Origin: an uncultured Collinsella sp.
GTDB lineage: Bacteria; Actinomycetota; Coriobacteriia; Coriobacteriales; Coriobacteriaceae
Assembly: GCA_905213265.1 (NCBI GenBank)
Contig: CAJMHR010000076.1
Coordinates: 1-5,031 of the forward strand
Direction: 5' to 3'
Length of the DNA: 5,031 nt
A program made the translations under genes and the position numbers. How positions within the stretch are numbered: the stretch's first letter is position 1; every line of letters starts with the position of its first letter. A model generated the notes under the pieces. That model saw only the letters and a program-made list of their open reading frames with translations, ran no database searches and was not told the origin of the DNA. Positions 4,880 to 5,031 of the stretch are shown here, piece after piece.

Positions 4880-4908
4880 CGCAGGTTCAAGTCCCCGCGA
4901 TGGGCCCA
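4880..4908 (+). pseudogene. tRNA-like 3' end fragment (T-loop to CCA), probably a remnant
   Basis: The plus strand reads GGTTCAAGTCC (4884-4894), a very typical tRNA T-loop, and CCA at 4906-4908 lies where the 3' end would be: 13 bases separate the loop from it, as in a tRNA. The T-stem pairs poorly, with only the two G-C pairs next to the loop. No complementary acceptor strand, D-arm or anticodon arm exists upstream, so this is not a working tRNA. It may be a leftover of recombination at a tRNA gene, or chance. Confidence 0.25.
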
Positions 4909-4913
4909 TAAGA

Positions 4914-5000
4914 CGATATGAGAAAGCCATTGGGGCCGCCTCCCCCGCGGCGCAGCTTCTTTCCGCGGGCTCGGGGTGCCACAATGGGCTTTGAGTATCG
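4914..5000. repeat. 87-bp imperfect palindrome (long stem-loop)
   Basis: The two ends are reverse complements through several blocks: CGATA (4914-4918) with TATCG (4996-5000); AAAGCCATTG (4923-4932) with CAATGGGCTTT (4982-4992), one extra base on the right; and CCCGCGG (4944-4950) with CCGCGGG (4963-4969). Mismatches and bulges lie between. The centre is a 12-base loop. GGGC at 4902-4905 and GCCC at 5001-5004 may extend it. On the minus strand the base of the AAAGCC arm leads into TTTC only, a weak terminator tail. The size and shape fit an intergenic palindromic repeat, a MITE-like remnant or a structured RNA. Confidence 0.55.
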
Positions 5001-5004
5001 GCCC

Positions 5005-5025
5005 GTGCGGTAGCCCTTACCGCAC
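5005..5025. repeat. Perfect 8-bp hairpin at the window edge
   Basis: GTGCGGTA (5005-5012) pairs perfectly with TACCGCAC (5018-5025) around a 5-base loop. No T-run follows on either strand within the window. It stands right beside the 87-bp palindrome and shares its GC-rich character. Confidence 0.5.
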
Positions 5026-5031
5026 CTGCGG

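Larger units (their letters stand above)
4762..5031. other. Gene-free, GC-rich, structured right-edge region
   Basis: No open frame with a believable start, ribosome binding site and protein composition is seen on either strand. A 21-codon frame on the minus strand begins at an ATG near 4930, but it is short and crosses the tRNA-like segment. The stretch is full of self-complementary GC-rich sequence. Besides the hairpins listed separately there is AAAACGC/GCGTTTT with a 3-base loop (4846-4862) and the CCCGCGG/CCGCGGG pair (4944-4950, 4963-4969). It could hold an unannotated structured RNA, the remains of an integrated element, or an intergenic repeat. The sequence alone does not decide. Confidence 0.5.

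Noticed and set aside
4774..4908. A complete tRNA gene on the plus strand ending at 4908.
   Set aside because: No acceptor complement, D-arm or anticodon arm, and the T-stem has only two pairs.
1..5031. CRISPR array, toxin-antitoxin pair, prophage or defence genes.
   Set aside because: No regularly spaced direct repeats and no matching protein families are visible anywhere in the window.

Overview
The window comes from a GC-rich bacterial chromosome. The codon bias (strong G/C third positions), the style of the proteins and the gene content suggest a Coriobacteriia-type actinobacterium (Collinsella-like). This is an inference from overall flavour; there is no rRNA or other decisive marker here. 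All large genes lie on the minus strand; only one small gene is on the plus strand.

Layout from left to right. (1) Positions 1-652 hold one end of an IS3-family (IS150-like) insertion sequence. It contains the full orfA, the beginning of orfB in the -1 frame, a clear programmed frameshift cassette between them, and the outer terminal inverted repeat at 629-652. The rest of orfB and the other IS end lie outside the window. (2) serS (seryl-tRNA synthetase, 690-1973) ends only 37 bp from the IS boundary, so its transcripts run straight into the IS end. The strong hairpin plus T-run there probably serves as a terminator and also hides the orfA ribosome binding site. (3) A 111-bp divergent intergenic region (1974-2084) carries three stacked palindromes and candidate promoters for serS (minus) and for a 57-residue single-pass membrane protein (2085-2258, plus). 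(4) A strong intrinsic terminator (2309-2352) sits inside a longer imperfect inverted repeat, between the convergent small gene and proC. (5) A minus-strand cluster reads SPFH/band-7 membrane protein (3735-4673), rlmH (3258-3728) and proC (2414-3184). The first two are 6 bp apart and probably co-transcribed; proC follows after 73 bp. (6) The right edge (4737-5031) has no convincing gene. It holds a minus-strand terminator, several GC-rich hairpins, an 87-bp imperfect palindrome and a tRNA-like 3' end fragment.

Functionally this is mostly housekeeping: serine charging of tRNA, proline synthesis, methylation of a pseudouridine in helix 69 of 23S rRNA, and a membrane-scaffold protein, disturbed by one transposable element. 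I do not see a defence system, CRISPR array, toxin-antitoxin pair or clearly new multi-gene system. The items most worth following are the IS end acting as terminator and RBS lock behind serS, the palindrome cluster in the serS divergent promoter region, the unnamed small membrane protein, and the structured gene-free DNA at the right edge.
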